From Maratus speciosus (Eukaryota; Arthropoda; Arachnida; Araneae; Salticidae): a stretch of 64,000 bases of DNA. The notes below the pieces were generated by a model, which saw nothing but the letters and a program-made list of their open reading frames with translations, had not been told where the DNA came from and did no database searches. The DNA lies in assembly GCA_963932465.1 (NCBI GenBank), contig OZ010793.1, positions 367,812,459 through 367,876,458 of the forward strand, read 5' to 3'. Below are positions 37,137 to 48,719 of the stretch, one piece after another. Made by a program: the position numbers and the translations under genes. Numbering within the stretch: the first letter of the stretch is position 1; every line of letters begins with the position of its first letter.

Positions 37137-38086
37137 TCCCAACAAAAAGTTTTCTGTAAAAAAAAAAAAAAAAGCGCCAAGTTCTCCTTAATGTTTCGGC
37201 CAGAAAAAGTAGTGATATCTGAAGTTCGCACAAGTTAAAAGCCAAACATCCCAAATCTTTCATTGAAAATGGCTTCCTGCGACTTGGCCGTTAATGCCTT
37301 CGAGAGAGTTTTTCAAATTTTTAAATATGTATAAGTGAGTTACATTCCAACTACATTTTTTGATTATTTTAGGCATTTTGTGGCACAGAGTACAGAAATA
37401 AAATACACATTTGAAAAAAGTCTATCAGTCTATTTAAATGCTTAGAAGTTAAAAATAACAAAATACTTGTATTCAGGAGATAATATCCCTAACTGCTAAA
37501 ACATAATTAGTATCAGCTTTTAACAGTTTATAAATCGAATACCTCTTAATGTATGCAAACAAACTATAATAAATGATCAAACGAAAAAAATCTCTTTCGT
37601 CAATACACAAGATTTCAATATTATACAATAAAATATAATGTAACATATTGTAAGATTTGAAGTAAGTAAATTTTGTTTTATTTCTTGGGTTTTACGTTAA
37701 TGACTTTAGCTTTAGACCGTACAAAATGGCAATTAAATCACAAGTGGACTAAATGATCTGTAATCAAAACTAATGTTTGTTGAAACTGAATGGTAGTTAT
37801 CAGAATCTTTTACTTATAATGTCTTTATGTGAATTTGCCTCTTTGCATTCTAATATTACTTTTAATATTTAAATAATTCATAAATGCGTAATTTCCAATC
37901 ATTAATTTTGAAACGCTATAGAAGGCATTAACGGCCAAGTCGCAGGAAGCCATATTCAATGAAAGATTTGGGATGTTTGGCTTTTAACTTGTGCGAACTT
38001 CAGATATCACTACTTTTTATGGCCGAAACATTAAGGAGAACTTGGCGCTTTTTTTTTTTTTTTTTACCGAAAACTTTTTGTTGGGA
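37137..38086. mobile_element. 950-bp element with ~165-bp terminal inverted repeats
   Basis: Ends TCCCAACAAAAAGTTTTC and GAAAACTTTTTGTTGGGA, next to TA on both sides. The arms continue through GCGCCAAGTTCTCCTTAATG, GTAGTGATATCTGAAG and CGACTTGGCCGTTAATGCCT. It shares the GCCAAGTTCT and AGTGATATCT subterminal boxes with 25678-26675. Non-coding. Confidence 0.9.
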
Positions 38087-38883
38087 TAGGGTTTTGCTAG
38101 ACACATTGTCCGAGCATTTTTGCTTTTCCCCTTTTTACACTTTATGCTACTGGCTACCATATTTTCATAAAATCCCATATCCCTTGATATTGGATATCTT
38201 AAAACTCTCCCCTTTCTCTTTTATTTCTCTTTTTTTAAATAAAAATATCAAAATATGGATACCACTTTCACTCCAAATATTTCTCACACTTTTTCTTATT
38301 CATTCTCACATCCCCCTACACCTTTGTAATAAACTTTATTCAACAACATCCATTTTTCGGCAACCGCTTTGATCGTTACCTGTAAATAATTTCTGCTATA
38401 CATCGAAGAGTTTTCCTTACAGCGTTACCCGCTTTGATATTTCCTGAATACATTCTGCACGGTAATAAAACTAACTTTTCTAAACTGACCACCTTGGTGT
38501 CATGTTTTGTACTTGCTAGAAAATGGTTATTTTTCTTAGATTTGTTACTATTACCATAGCTATTTTGTTATTCCAGTCCTGCTAAAATTCAGCTGTTCAT
38601 TTTTGCACCTGGATTGCGTTTCCTAACTTCTCTTAAACTTCAAGTTATTTTGTATTATATAACCAATTCATTTCTTTTCCATAGTAATGTTTCCTGTACA
38701 AAATACCTTCTTTATATTTTCCATACCCCGCTTTTCCTTTTTTTATTTATCTTAACCGAAATACTAAACCCAAAATAGCCTTTCTACATATTCCTTGCCG
38801 ATTGTAACTAAAAGCCGCTTTTTAATTACATTCCTTAAAATCACCTGGGAATATAGGGTTTTGCTAGACACATTGTCCGAGCA
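38086..38883 (+). repeat. duplicated segment, copy 2, between 31-bp direct repeats
   Basis: The segment is flanked by an identical 31-mer, ATAGGGTTTTGCTAGACACA to GTCCGAGCA, at 38086-38116 and 38853-38883. The left 31-mer overlaps the end of the 37137-38086 element. It could be a very long target duplication or a tandem-duplication breakpoint. Confidence 0.85.
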
Positions 38884-40002
38884 AATGTAATTACAATTTA
38901 TTTGTTGTTAAAATTACATACCGTAAAAATGTCTTGCAGCACTGAAACCAGAACCGCCCCCATCCCATTATTTGACAAATTTCTGTGTTTGAATGCGTCT
39001 AACTATAATCAATTACATGCAATTAACTTGTAATTACATTGCGGATAATTGAGATTACAAATTTGCCCAACTCTGGGCTATATGCAATTATAAAAAATGT
39101 ATTATGGTCGTGACTATTGTGCTACACCCTCTATTTAAGAGCGATAGGAGCCCCCGGAGGGAGCAATTTTTCCCGAACCCCTCATGTGATATATCACTGC
39201 AAAGCACTTTGACGCATTCCAATATTAGCGACAGACTTCACACTAAATTCACACCTGCTTAATTCTTAAACTTTTAATACCTATCCGGGCTCTAACTATT
39301 GTAATCCCTCAATGTTAATTATCTTCGCTCCTAATTGATGCACGGCGAGGAAAGACCCCTTTGAAAAGCTTGACTAACGTTCCAAATCGTTGTGGGGGAG
39401 CTTTTAGTGCCCTCTATTTTGACCTCAGACAATTAAAGGGCGTCCCCTCCAATGGACGGGCCAAAATGGATTTTATCGTATGACATATTGTTGCAAAGTT
39501 TTTCGCCTCCGCATTTCATTTCGCCTACTCTCCCACCTCTTACTTCCTTTTTTACCACTAAAGGACGCTTTAAAGTTTTAAATTATAAATTTCAATATCT
39601 TTAATTTGCCCAAAACATCTGGAAAAATTTGTCTTAACTTGTCTCCTCTACTTTTTTCCTTAGTTTCATCTTTTTGCCGCATGGGGGCGCTCCATTTATA
39701 AAATCCTAAAAATCTTGAATCTTTCATTTCTTTCCTTAGCCCCTTCAAGTTGGGTATCAATGTTTAGCTAATTATATTTCCAGTCGTTGACATTTCTAAT
39801 TTTCAGTCGATTGAATATAACAATTGAAGATATCAGTGAAACCTCTAAATAGTTAGGGGCTAGGTCTGAGGCATTGTCTGACATCTGCTGCCGGATTTGT
39901 CCAGCCTGCTTTTCTTTACTTTTCCTACACCGTTCAATTTAAGAAAGGTAAGATCGTAAAATTTACATGGATTACACGTAACGAGACTTCCGATCACCAA
40001 TA
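38884..40002. other. gene-free, with a hAT-MITE-like end near 39078
   Basis: TGTAATTACATTGCGGATAA to TTTGCCCAACTCTG (39030-39075) is, on the minus strand, CAGAGTTGGGCAAA followed by TAATTAC-rich sequence, the look of a widespread hAT MITE terminus. The other end was not found. The rest (39120-40002) is less AT-rich with no frame worth naming. Confidence 0.45.
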
Positions 40003-40151
40003 AACCGGGACCTCATGCAAAGACCATCACCTCATCGAGTTGACGGCTGAAATTCCTAGATTAGACAGAACTCGATTCACATATTAAAATGCATCTGGTC
40101 TGCTAAGTAATGTCTTGGTGGAAAACATTGCAGACCTGATTTTAGTGGTTG

Positions 40152-40382
40152 TTTGTTTTATTGGACAAATACATCAGACTTGTGTGCTTGACAACAAGGC
40201 CTGCTTATTAGTCATCGTCGATATACAGGAACGAGATAGCACAATGAAATTTACAACACAGAGAATTTTTATATCCGGGAGCTCCACAAAGAGTGTGCAA
40301 AGGAGCCAGCGGGAGTCGAACCCGACAAGCCTCCTACGCTCTAAAGCGATTAGCAGCGTGGTGTCTTAACCACTCGGCCACA
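40152..40382 (-). mobile_element. tRNA-Ser-derived SINE with perfect 14-bp target duplication
   Basis: A 231-bp insertion flanked by GATTTTAGTGGTTG at 40138-40151 and 40383-40396. At its right edge, on the minus strand, lies a tRNA-like head (40300-40384) with A box TGGCCGAGTGGT, a GCT anticodon-like loop CTGCTAA, and B box GGTTCGACTCC. The acceptor halves do not pair. Its tail points left and ends in a short A-rich (minus strand) stretch. A long duplication plus pol III promoter is the SINE signature. It would rely on a LINE reverse transcriptase from elsewhere. Confidence 0.88.
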
Positions 40383-40414
40383 GATTTTAGTGGTTGATCG
40401 GTAGGTTTATCATA

Positions 40415-41303
40415 CACTGGTTATCAAAAATTAAGGAAAAGTCACAAAATGCCAATTTTTAAATACGGGAATACTCAAAAGCAAGTAATATAATTCGAAT
40501 AATTACTATTCCTGCAGAACAGCTAGTCCATATAACATCTCATTCAGGTCACATATGGTCACAAGAGTCACAGTCACTACGGCGAAACGAAAATAGGAAA
40601 TTCCATACGTCTCTTTTATGAGTCTCAAATGACTACTATATGTGACTCCACTGACAGGTCACTTTGACTGCTGCTTTCTGGCGAGTCACCAGGTGACTTT
40701 ACAATGTCATTTCATTGAGACTCTCGTGGGACTCTCATCTGGAGACTCAATTTCAAAGTCATTGTGAACGTTGCATTATGATAAATCACCAAATAATGTC
40801 AAATTAAAGTCACATGGTGACTTTTCACCACTTTTCACAGCGGTGACTTTACAGTAGGGTCTCTGTCACCATTTGGCAACGTCATGTGACAGAAAGTCAC
40901 CATGTGACTTTAATGTGGCATTATTTGGTGATTTATCATAATGCAACGTGCACAATGACTTTGAAATTGAATCTCCAGATAAGAGTCACATGAGAGTCTC
41001 AATGAAACGACATTGCAAAGTCACCTGGTGACTCGTCACAAAGCAGCAGTCACAGTGACCTGTCAGTGGAGTCACATATAGTAGTCATTTGAGACTCATA
41101 AAAGAGACGTATGGAATTTCCTATTTTTTGTTTCGCCGTAGTGACTGTGACTCTTGTGACAATGTGTGACCTGAATGAGATGTTATATAGACTAGCTGTT
41201 CTGCAGAGATAGTAATTATTCAAATTATATTACTTCCTTTTGAGAATTCCCGTATTTAAAAATTAGCATTTTGTGACTTTTCCTTAATTTTTGATAACCA
41301 GTG
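40415..41303. mobile_element. 889-bp TA-flanked near-perfect palindrome, mariner-type foldback
   Basis: The whole element is two ~430-bp arms in inverse orientation. Ends CACTGGTTATCAAAAATTAA and TTAATTTTTGATAACCAGTG are bordered by TA (40413-40414 and 41304-41305), the Tc1/mariner target. The arms are packed with GTCAC/GTGAC and GAGTCAC/GTGACTC boxes. No coding capacity. It sits in the centre of a foldback MITE. Confidence 0.9.
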
Positions 41304-41576
41304 TAGTATTTTCCTGCACCGAAAGGAATGAAAACATGGAGGACTAGGAGCAGGAAAACACAATGGTAAACCTACCGATCAACCACTTAATTCGGATTTG
41401 CTTCACTAAGATTGTTCAATAATTTAAAATAAAAATATTTGAACAATATTTATAAAAAGAATTTTTTTTTTGTTACTTTATGTGTGTAAAAATATTACCC
41501 TGCGGCCAAATTATCAAAAATAAAGTTGTTATCTAAGTAAAGAAAGTAATTAATTTATCTTAATTTATTATCTTCT

Positions 41577-42097
41577 TTATTTAAATAACTGCAAAAGCAT
41601 AATTGACCTGACATAACTTTTAACAATGTAATAATATTTAATCATTACCGTTTTATTCACAAATTATTTCACAGCAGGATACAACTTTAATTTTTTTCCG
41701 ACTTCTTTTTAAGAAGTTTCTACGATAAAATTACTTCTAAAGTGTTAAAATAATTTATATTTCAACTTTCATCTTCTTCTACATATAAACGTTAACCTCA
41801 AGTTCAAAGAAGTGATATTTCATCAAAAATCACATTGTTATAAATGAATGAATAAATTTCATCGCATAAATTTTTCATTTCGCATTCTTCAAAGTCTCTT
41901 ATTTAAACCTCAACGCGCGTCTATTAACCAATCTTCTTTGTAGGAAACCTTTAATCCTTTGAAAGATACTTTGTAACACACCCTTTTTATACTTAGATGG
42001 AAAGATGCAACATGTTATTTTCTGTAGAACATGAGTTCTTATCTATTACACTGTAATAATATTTAAACCGCTGTGCTTTTCCTTCAGCTACTTTAAG
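41577..42097 (+). repeat. diverged direct duplication, copy 1
   Basis: Matches 45508-46046 in order: TTTAAATAACTGCA, TGACATAACTTTTAA, TTTTATTCACAAATTATT, TCAAAAATCACATTGTTATA and TGTGCTTTTCCTTCAGCTAC. Non-coding. Confidence 0.8.
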
Positions 42098-42331
42098 TAA
42101 TATAATCAGGAAAGAAGAGATTGGGGGTAAAGCTGATATTAATAAATATACTAAAGAAGGAATATTAAAGAAGAAGGTCACAGATTACATACTGAAAAAT
42201 GCACCTCAATACTAATCTGTTCATCCAAAGGAAATCTAGGAGCACGGTAGGGAGTCCGCCACGTTCCCATGGTTGTATGTATATCTTTTCCTCTTCTGAT
42301 TCGGGAAACTTTTCACCCCTAATAACTTTTA

Positions 42332-42725
42332 GACCAGGAGCCGGCAGCGGAGACAATCACCTCATCGAGTTCACGGATGAAATTCCAGGATTAGTTAAAT
42401 CTTGATTCGCATATTAAAACGCAATCGGTCTGCCAAGTCATATCTTGGTAGAAAACACCGGAAAACCCGATTTTAGCGACTGACTCGTAGGTTTACCATT
42501 GTGTTTTCCTGCACCAAAAGGCATGAAAACATGGAGGACTGTTAGCAGGAAAACACAATGGTAAACCTACGAAGCAGCCGCTAAAATCGGGTTTTCAGGT
42601 GTTTTCCACCAAAATATGACTTGGTGGACCGATTGCGTTTTAATATGCGAATCAAGATTTAACTAATCGTAGAATTTCATCCATGAACTCGATGAGGTGA
42701 TTGTCTCTGCTGCCGGTTCCCGGTC
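42332..42725. mobile_element. foldback MITE copy 3
   Basis: 394 bp, the most symmetrical copy. Ends GACCAGGAGCCGGCAG and CTGCCGGTTCCCGGTC. Arms contain CACCTCATCGAGTTCACGG and GTAGGTTTACCATTGTGTTT with their inverses. The length equals that of copy 1. Confidence 0.9.
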
Positions 42726-43510
42726 TATTTGTTTTAGAGAGATTTACAAAGTTTTATTTTTTTCTCTTTTATATATGGACACTAGCTAACCCGCCGGCGC
42801 AAGGTTCTTCTACAATAAGGTTGTTCCATTTGAAGGATAGCCAATCAGAGTAGAGCAGGACTGAAACGTCACGTGGCGGACAAGATCGGAGCTCGATCAG
42901 CCGTGAGACAGTAAATAGATGCGTAAAAAGACCGAAATACGAAGTAAATAATTTTTTTAAAAGCAGATTTTCCAAAGTAAATTGAACAAAATTACTTTCC
43001 TTAAAATAATTTGGACAAATACTGATTGGAGTTAATCAAATATAAAATACATAATGGTTAAATAATATCGCGATACGTTTGTTAACATTCAAATACTTAA
43101 GTAAATTCGCGAAAAAAATTACCTTTTTAATGTGCAAAATTACAAATGAAAACTTTTAAACTATTCTAAAATAAAATGAACGAATGAATTATATGAATAT
43201 GATTACACAGGAGTAGTAATGAAAAGACTAGTATTATCAAACAGAATAAATTAAACAAAACTCACACTTCAAAACTTTTAACAATAATGCATTGTCCAAT
43301 TACTAGATATAAGTTTTCAAAAATTTTCGAATGTCATTATGCTTATACAGGATGAAAATAATACAAAAATATTACTCTATAATTAAACTAATTCTATTAT
43401 GAAAAAAATATGTACTATACATATTATTTACATTATATTATTAAAATAACAATATCGTTATTTCATACAGTGTTGAATTCAGACACTTTTCTCCGGGAGG
43501 GATTTCCGTC

Positions 43511-43802
43511 AGGGGTGTAGTCGTAAAAATAACAGAGGGCATACGTTCTAAGCAGAGGGTATACGCTCAAGGCAGAGGGTATACCCTAGCGTACATATAC
43601 TATAGCTTTCTTGAGAAACAGAGGGTATACGGTGTTCCTTAAAAAAAATCCAGACTTCCACTACATCCCTGATTTCTGTGGCTCCGGGGGGGGGGGGGGG
43701 GGATTGCACTTTTTGACCATTGAAAACCCAAAATCTCAAATCTTCCGGAGGGGACATCGCATTGCTCCGGGGGAGGGATGTCCTCCCCCCGGGCCACCCC
43801 TG
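43511..43802. mobile_element. possible hAT-type remnant, CAGGGGTG termini
   Basis: CAGGGGTGTAG at the left and GGCCACCCCTG at the right have the look of hAT termini (CAGGGGTG). Flanking 8-mers do not match. The interior has a three-fold AGAGGGTATACG-type repeat (43552-43630) and a poly-G run (43685-43702). Confidence 0.45.
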
Positions 43803-43952
43803 AAATCAACATTGATTTCATGTATACAAAATTTCAGCAAAAACTTAAAACAACTTCAGTATTAAAATTTCCATGTTATCTTATAAAACACATCAAATAT
43901 AACATTTCTTCATACAAATAGGAAACCATAGAAAGAAAATTTATGGAAGCAC

Positions 43953-44025
43953 AGTAGAGAGCCGATTATTGGAACCCCAATTAACCGAACTTCCAATTAT
44001 CCGAACAGTCAATTTCTCTCTCTCT

Positions 44026-44071
<46 letters not shown>

Positions 44072-44456
44072 TTTGTAAAAGGAACTCTGTTCAACTTTTA
44101 GCCAAATACAATGAATTTTCTCCTCTGCGAGTTTTGAACTTTGAACTTTTTTTTCCCCATTTCATGGCGATTTGTCTGCATTTGTGAAAGAAATCCGGCT
44201 TTAAAAGTTTAGTCCAATATAGTAAATGCCTCTTCTTTTTCTTTCATTAAAGTTTATTCGGAATTTCTCTCGATTCTCTTATGCAATTTTTAGAGATTTT
44301 GCCGTTCTGCAGAAATTTTTTGACATTCGTAAAAGGAATTCGGTTTTAAAATTGCAGCAAATTTTGTCCTCTGCGATTTTAGTGTTTTTCTTTGCGATTT
44401 TCCAGAATAATAATCGCCAGGATGTCGATGCTCGGATTCGAGACTATGTACTGTAT
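43953..44456. mobile_element. possible second Tigger-like remnant
   Basis: The left end CAGTAGAGAGCCGATTATTG with AATTAACCGAAC resembles a diverged Tigger terminus. A right partner is weak: CGGATTCGAGACTATGTACT followed by GTA near 44455. A long CT/T run lies inside. Two internal blocks containing GTAAAAGGAA...TCCTCTGCGA repeat each other (about 44075-44130 and 44328-44380). Confidence 0.4.
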
Positions 44457-44730
44457 TGTTAAATCTGTATACTTGTTCTGTGAGAGTTATTAGAACACGT
44501 TGATATAGCGCATTCATTAGATTTTATTCAAAAAGTCTGTTTAAATAATAGAATAATTAAAATCATTCACAGAAAAAAAATTCCAACGCAGAACAGCATA
44601 CAGAATAATACTGAAACGAGCGAAGCGAGGCGAAGTTGTCCGCCACGTGACGTAATGCGCGAGCAGTTAAGAAATCTTTAGAGTTGGCGCATCGCACGAA
44701 TGGTACCCCCCTGCGCCGGCGTTGCCCGGC

Positions 44731-45507
44731 CCCATGATAATATTCTTAAATAAACCTTCAATTTGTATGATTTTATATTTTTTGCGCATGCGCAGCTCAA
44801 ATGATTTATCAAACAGCTGCCAGATAAAAAAACACTCGAAAAATTAAAATTGTTAATTAATGTATATTCGTTAATTGCGGTTGCATTTGAAAGAAAATTA
44901 GATATTTGGATTCGTTGTGTTAATTTCAAATCGATAAAAGCAATATTATAAAATACATAATGCCCCTTAAAAATTCCTAGTGTACTTTGAAATGTGTCAA
45001 CCTGGCAAACTGCAAATTCTGGTATACCCTCTCCATCTTAAAGAAGAAATTAAGAAAGAATTTTCTTTGAAACCCGATTAGGATCTATGCTTTTTCCTTA
45101 TGCAAACCGCTATCCTCGATGAGATTACAAGAGGAGTGTTTGATTGGACAGTCGTACGCGACCCTCGCATCAGGGTTCAATTCTAGTGAGCTTGTGGTTT
45201 TGAAGAAAGAAATACTTTTTTTAATTGGGTTGCTTAATGAGTTTTTAAATAATATCCCAGCTAATTATTAGAAAATTAAAGTTATGAGTGTCAGGGGCAT
45301 TAGGAGAGGCCCTGGACTATCTTGATAAAAATTTTCAACATCGTACGTGCAGTAGATATCGCTAGCCATCGCAGACACGCACACAGACAGACACACAGAG
45401 CGAAACTTTCTTCTATTGTATAGATATATACATATTGGTATAAACAAACTAAAATCGCTTCTTCGATTTCATGATTCTGCATTACTTCATATTTTCTAAC
45501 ATTCTCG
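44731..45507. other. gene-free
   Basis: Contains an ACACGCACACAGACAGACAC simple repeat (45374-45400). Nothing else recognised. Confidence 0.45.
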
Positions 45508-46046
45508 TTATTTAAATAACCGCATAAACGTTAATATTCTGACATAATTTTTAAGAATATAATGTAGTAGATAATAATATAACTGTAATCATTATTGTTT
45601 TATTCGCAAATTATTACACGACGGGATACGTCTGTAAACTTTCTCCAACTGCTTTTAAAACGTTTGGACAGTAAAATAAATAACTTCTAAGCTGTTAAAA
45701 TGATTTATATTTTATTTTATTTTCTCCTATGAATGTTAACCTCAAGTTCAAAGCAATGATATTTCATCAAAAATTACATTGTTATAAATGAATGAAAATG
45801 TTTCATCACATAATTTTATTTATTTTGTTTTCTTTAAAATCTCTTATTTAAACCACAACACTCACCTATTAACAAATTTCCTCTCTAAGAAGACTTTAAC
45901 CTGTTGAATGAATTTTTGCAACACACCTATTTATTTTTTTAATTATCTTGAAAGATGTAACATGTTATTCGCTCTATAACATGAATTCTTCCCTCTTAAC
46001 AGTGTAATCATACTTAAGCCTTTATGCTTTTCCTTTAGCTACCTTC
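45508..46046 (+). repeat. diverged direct duplication, copy 2
   Basis: Partner of 41577-42097, about 3.9 kb away, with many substitutions and small indels. Probably two copies of an unnamed element. Confidence 0.8.
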
Positions 46047-46179
46047 ACCTCTTCAAACACAAGGTATACATACAAATGTGGACACCTTTTCCCCATAAAA
46101 ACAAAACATTTTTTTTTACATGTTGACTTCACTTCTATATTGCTGAATGTGTTTTGCATAAAAACAAAACCAATAAATG

Positions 46180-47296
46180 GGGCATTCTCACAATCTTTTG
46201 ACTTTTCTATATTTTTCTGTCCCTTAATAATAATTTTTATTTTAGTACATATTCTTGGCTTTTTTTAATTTCTTATACTGGAAAACATCCCATTGCATGA
46301 CTGCATTTCAATATTACTGAGATAAATAAGTTTTGGACGATGTTGGGGGTCCAAATATACCACGAAATTCCTATACCGCCCCGTGTCGCTGATACTGATT
46401 TTTAAGTTTGTAGTTGTCTGTATAAAATTGCTTCAATAAAAGTAATTCGATGTAATTTTTTCCGAAACTGGGACTATTGTTTTATATAAATATGTAGCAA
46501 AAAACTAACCTGCACACATTTTTAGGGTTGTTAATATTTTTTTAACTGTGTCCCTGGGTTTTAGATTCCTTACCTTCCCTCTTGCTAAACTTATACAGAA
46601 AATCACTTCAGGTGTAGCCACAGAATTTTTTTCAATTTTTTCTCGTGCAGAATGAAGTATGCTAGAGAAAGAATGGCTAAAATTTTTTGACAAAGAATTT
46701 ACTGCAGATTTTAAATCAGCATTTAAATATCAATTATAAGCATCGTGTCTTTATTGGTAGTCTTACCGTCCCCAAGGTTTGTTCCTGCACGTTTAGAGGT
46801 AAATTTTTTTTATTATTATTTAATCCACTGTAAATAGCTGTTTTTAAAAATCAGTGATTGTGGCTATCACTTAGTCTTAACATGATTTGCCTAAAAATAG
46901 GTGGTAATTTTCCTTACCGTCCCATCCTTACCATCCTTTTTTTTTCCTTACCATCCCTTCTTTAACACCCCTTTAAGACAATGTTATACTACAATTTTGT
47001 ACTAAAAATACTATATTGTTATTATTTCTTATTTGAATATCCTGTGAGTACTATGAAAATTCATTATAAGTTAAAATTTAGAAGAAAATAAAAAGTTATA
47101 GCGGTAAAATGGTAAGTAAAATTAAACTCCCAAGTTTAACTTAAACTTCAGCTAAATAAAAAAATTTTCGCTGCTGACCATTTTTTCTTAATTCTGAATC
47201 ATTACGGCATTCGTCTATAAGTTTAAACTGTTATTTTGGAAGTTTAAGTTCACCAGATTTTTATTCCTAAAAAGTCAAAAGATTGCGAGAATGCCC
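46180..47296. mobile_element. TIR transposon copy 2, uninterrupted
   Basis: About 1.1 kb. Ends GGGCATTCTCACAATCTTTT and AAAAGATTGCGAGAATGCCC. It gives the empty-site sequence CTGATTTTTAAGTTTG at 46395 where copy 1 holds its insertion. Contains several TTACC(G/A)TCC-type boxes (46750-46960). Flanks TAAATG and TAAAGG may be a decayed duplication. No transposase frame. Confidence 0.82.
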
Positions 47297-48188
47297 TAAA
47301 GGACAGCATTGATGCTGATTTCCTCATAAAATAAATGTTAGTTTCATCTGAGTTTGTAATATGCCTTCAAGAGAGTGCGGCTAAGAAAGTAAGTAATTTT
47401 CATAATTATTTAACTTAAAAACTCAAAAATAAAATTTTTTGAAGATTTGCATATCATTCACTTCTTTAAGTCCTTAAACTTGTGATTGTAAGAGTTTAGG
47501 CTATTGATTGATATTTTAGGGAGCCAGTAATTTTATATGAGTATTTGTGAACCTAAATTAGAAATTTGCTATTCAAACACTGCTAAAAAATGGAATTCCT
47601 TAAACGTGCAACAATGCTGAAATCTGACGAGCCGATCGCAGCGACATCTGCGGGATATTTTCAAATTTCAATGTAAACTAGAGGTCTGCACAAGCTCAGG
47701 CTTGGCCCAAGGCCTATACCCGGCCGGGCCCACGGGCTGGGTCGGCAAAAAAAAAATTCAACGAGCTGCAAGCCCGATAAAAAATTAAACGGGTCGATCG
47801 GCGCGATATAAAAATCTAAACGAAGCCAATAAAATATTAACCATTTTCAATGGATATGACTTTCGCGAAAATAAGTATGAATGTGCTGCCCGAACCAATG
47901 CTAGTTTGACAACATACAGAAATATAACATATCTAGCGTAGAGGTCAGATCAGACAGTTACATATAGTGTCTGAACCCGGGCTTAAATTTTCCAGTTGAC
48001 TCCGGCCGAAAACAGGCTTACATTTTTTTTCTCTACATAGTCCAGACGGGCCGGAACTAGATTTATATTTCATTGCTACACAGAGGATGTTCCTAGCATG
48101 TGTCGGGCAGGCAGTATGTTTTGTAAAAATAGTAATAGCGATATGAACTTCAGTTAACGGAACAGTTGGAAATGGAAATATACCTTAA

Positions 48189-48594
48189 GGTGGTTCTCAA
48201 ATTCCCTACTCAAAAACGCGATACTTTCTGATACATTTTCTGACTCATACTTAAATACAAAGGCATAAAATTAATGGCTATTGAAGTGATTTGGAGTCGA
48301 AAAGCGTTTTCTATTTTTTTGATAAATAAATTACTTAACGAGCTATAAGCAATTCTTGTCACATGTGACAGGGTTTGCTCCTTTCCCGTGCTATCGCGTC
48401 CGGAAATTCTATTCAAAACGCCAACATGACAGTATTTTCTGAAAGATCTTTTGCCTTTAACAGAAAAATGAAAACGTCACTCGAATACATTGTTTCTGAA
48501 TAAGAACATCTGTCAATTTTATGAGTTTTCAAAAAAAAATAATAATAATTCAGAAATGTGTCAGAAAGTAGCTCATTTGGATTTGAGAACAGCC
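48189..48594. mobile_element. TTAA-flanked MITE, GGTGGTTCTCAAAT family
   Basis: 406 bp. Ends GGTGGTTCTCAAATTCC and GGATTTGAGAACAGCC are inverted, bordered by TTAA (48185-48188 and 48595-48598). It lies in the left arm of the large 47.6-56.3 kb palindrome and has no counterpart in the right arm, so it inserted after the palindrome formed. Confidence 0.82.
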
Positions 48595-48719
48595 TTAATA
48601 AATTACAGATAAATATTTTTAAAAAATCAACTTTTTATTATACAGCTTCAAAAGTTATGATATTTTAACCCTCTATTTTTCTTTTATTCTAAACTACATT
48701 AACTTTTTTAATGAATGGG

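Larger units (their letters stand above)
40003..41387. mobile_element. foldback MITE copy 2, interrupted by a SINE and a palindromic MITE
   Basis: The left arm begins ACCGGGACCTCATGCAAAGA and contains CACCTCATCGAGTTGACGG, TGGTCTGCTAAGTAATG and TTTTAGTGGTTG. The right arm resumes after the central insertion with TTTTCCTGCACCGAAAG, a complementary CAGGAAAACACAATGG and CCTACCGATCAACCAC, then stops, so the outer right arm is deleted. Same family as 35025-35418 and 42332-42725. Confidence 0.75.
42789..44730. repeat. imperfect inverted repeat pair enclosing about 1.9 kb
   Basis: CCGCCGGCGCAAGG at 42791 pairs with CCTGCGCCGGCG at 44711, and ACGTCACGTGGCGGAC at 42869 with GTCCGCCACGTGACGT at 44638. 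The arms are GC-rich compared with surroundings. The left edge ACTAG reads CTAGT on the minus strand, so a Helitron-type end is possible. Unclassified. Confidence 0.55.

Noticed and set aside
37959..38372. 137-residue plus-strand frame
   Set aside because: It runs across the end of a TIR element, a poly-T and a duplicated segment; the other copy of that segment has a different frame upstream. Chimeric noise.
43639..43865. Pro/Gly-rich frames
   Set aside because: Caused by a poly-G/C run within a probable transposon remnant.
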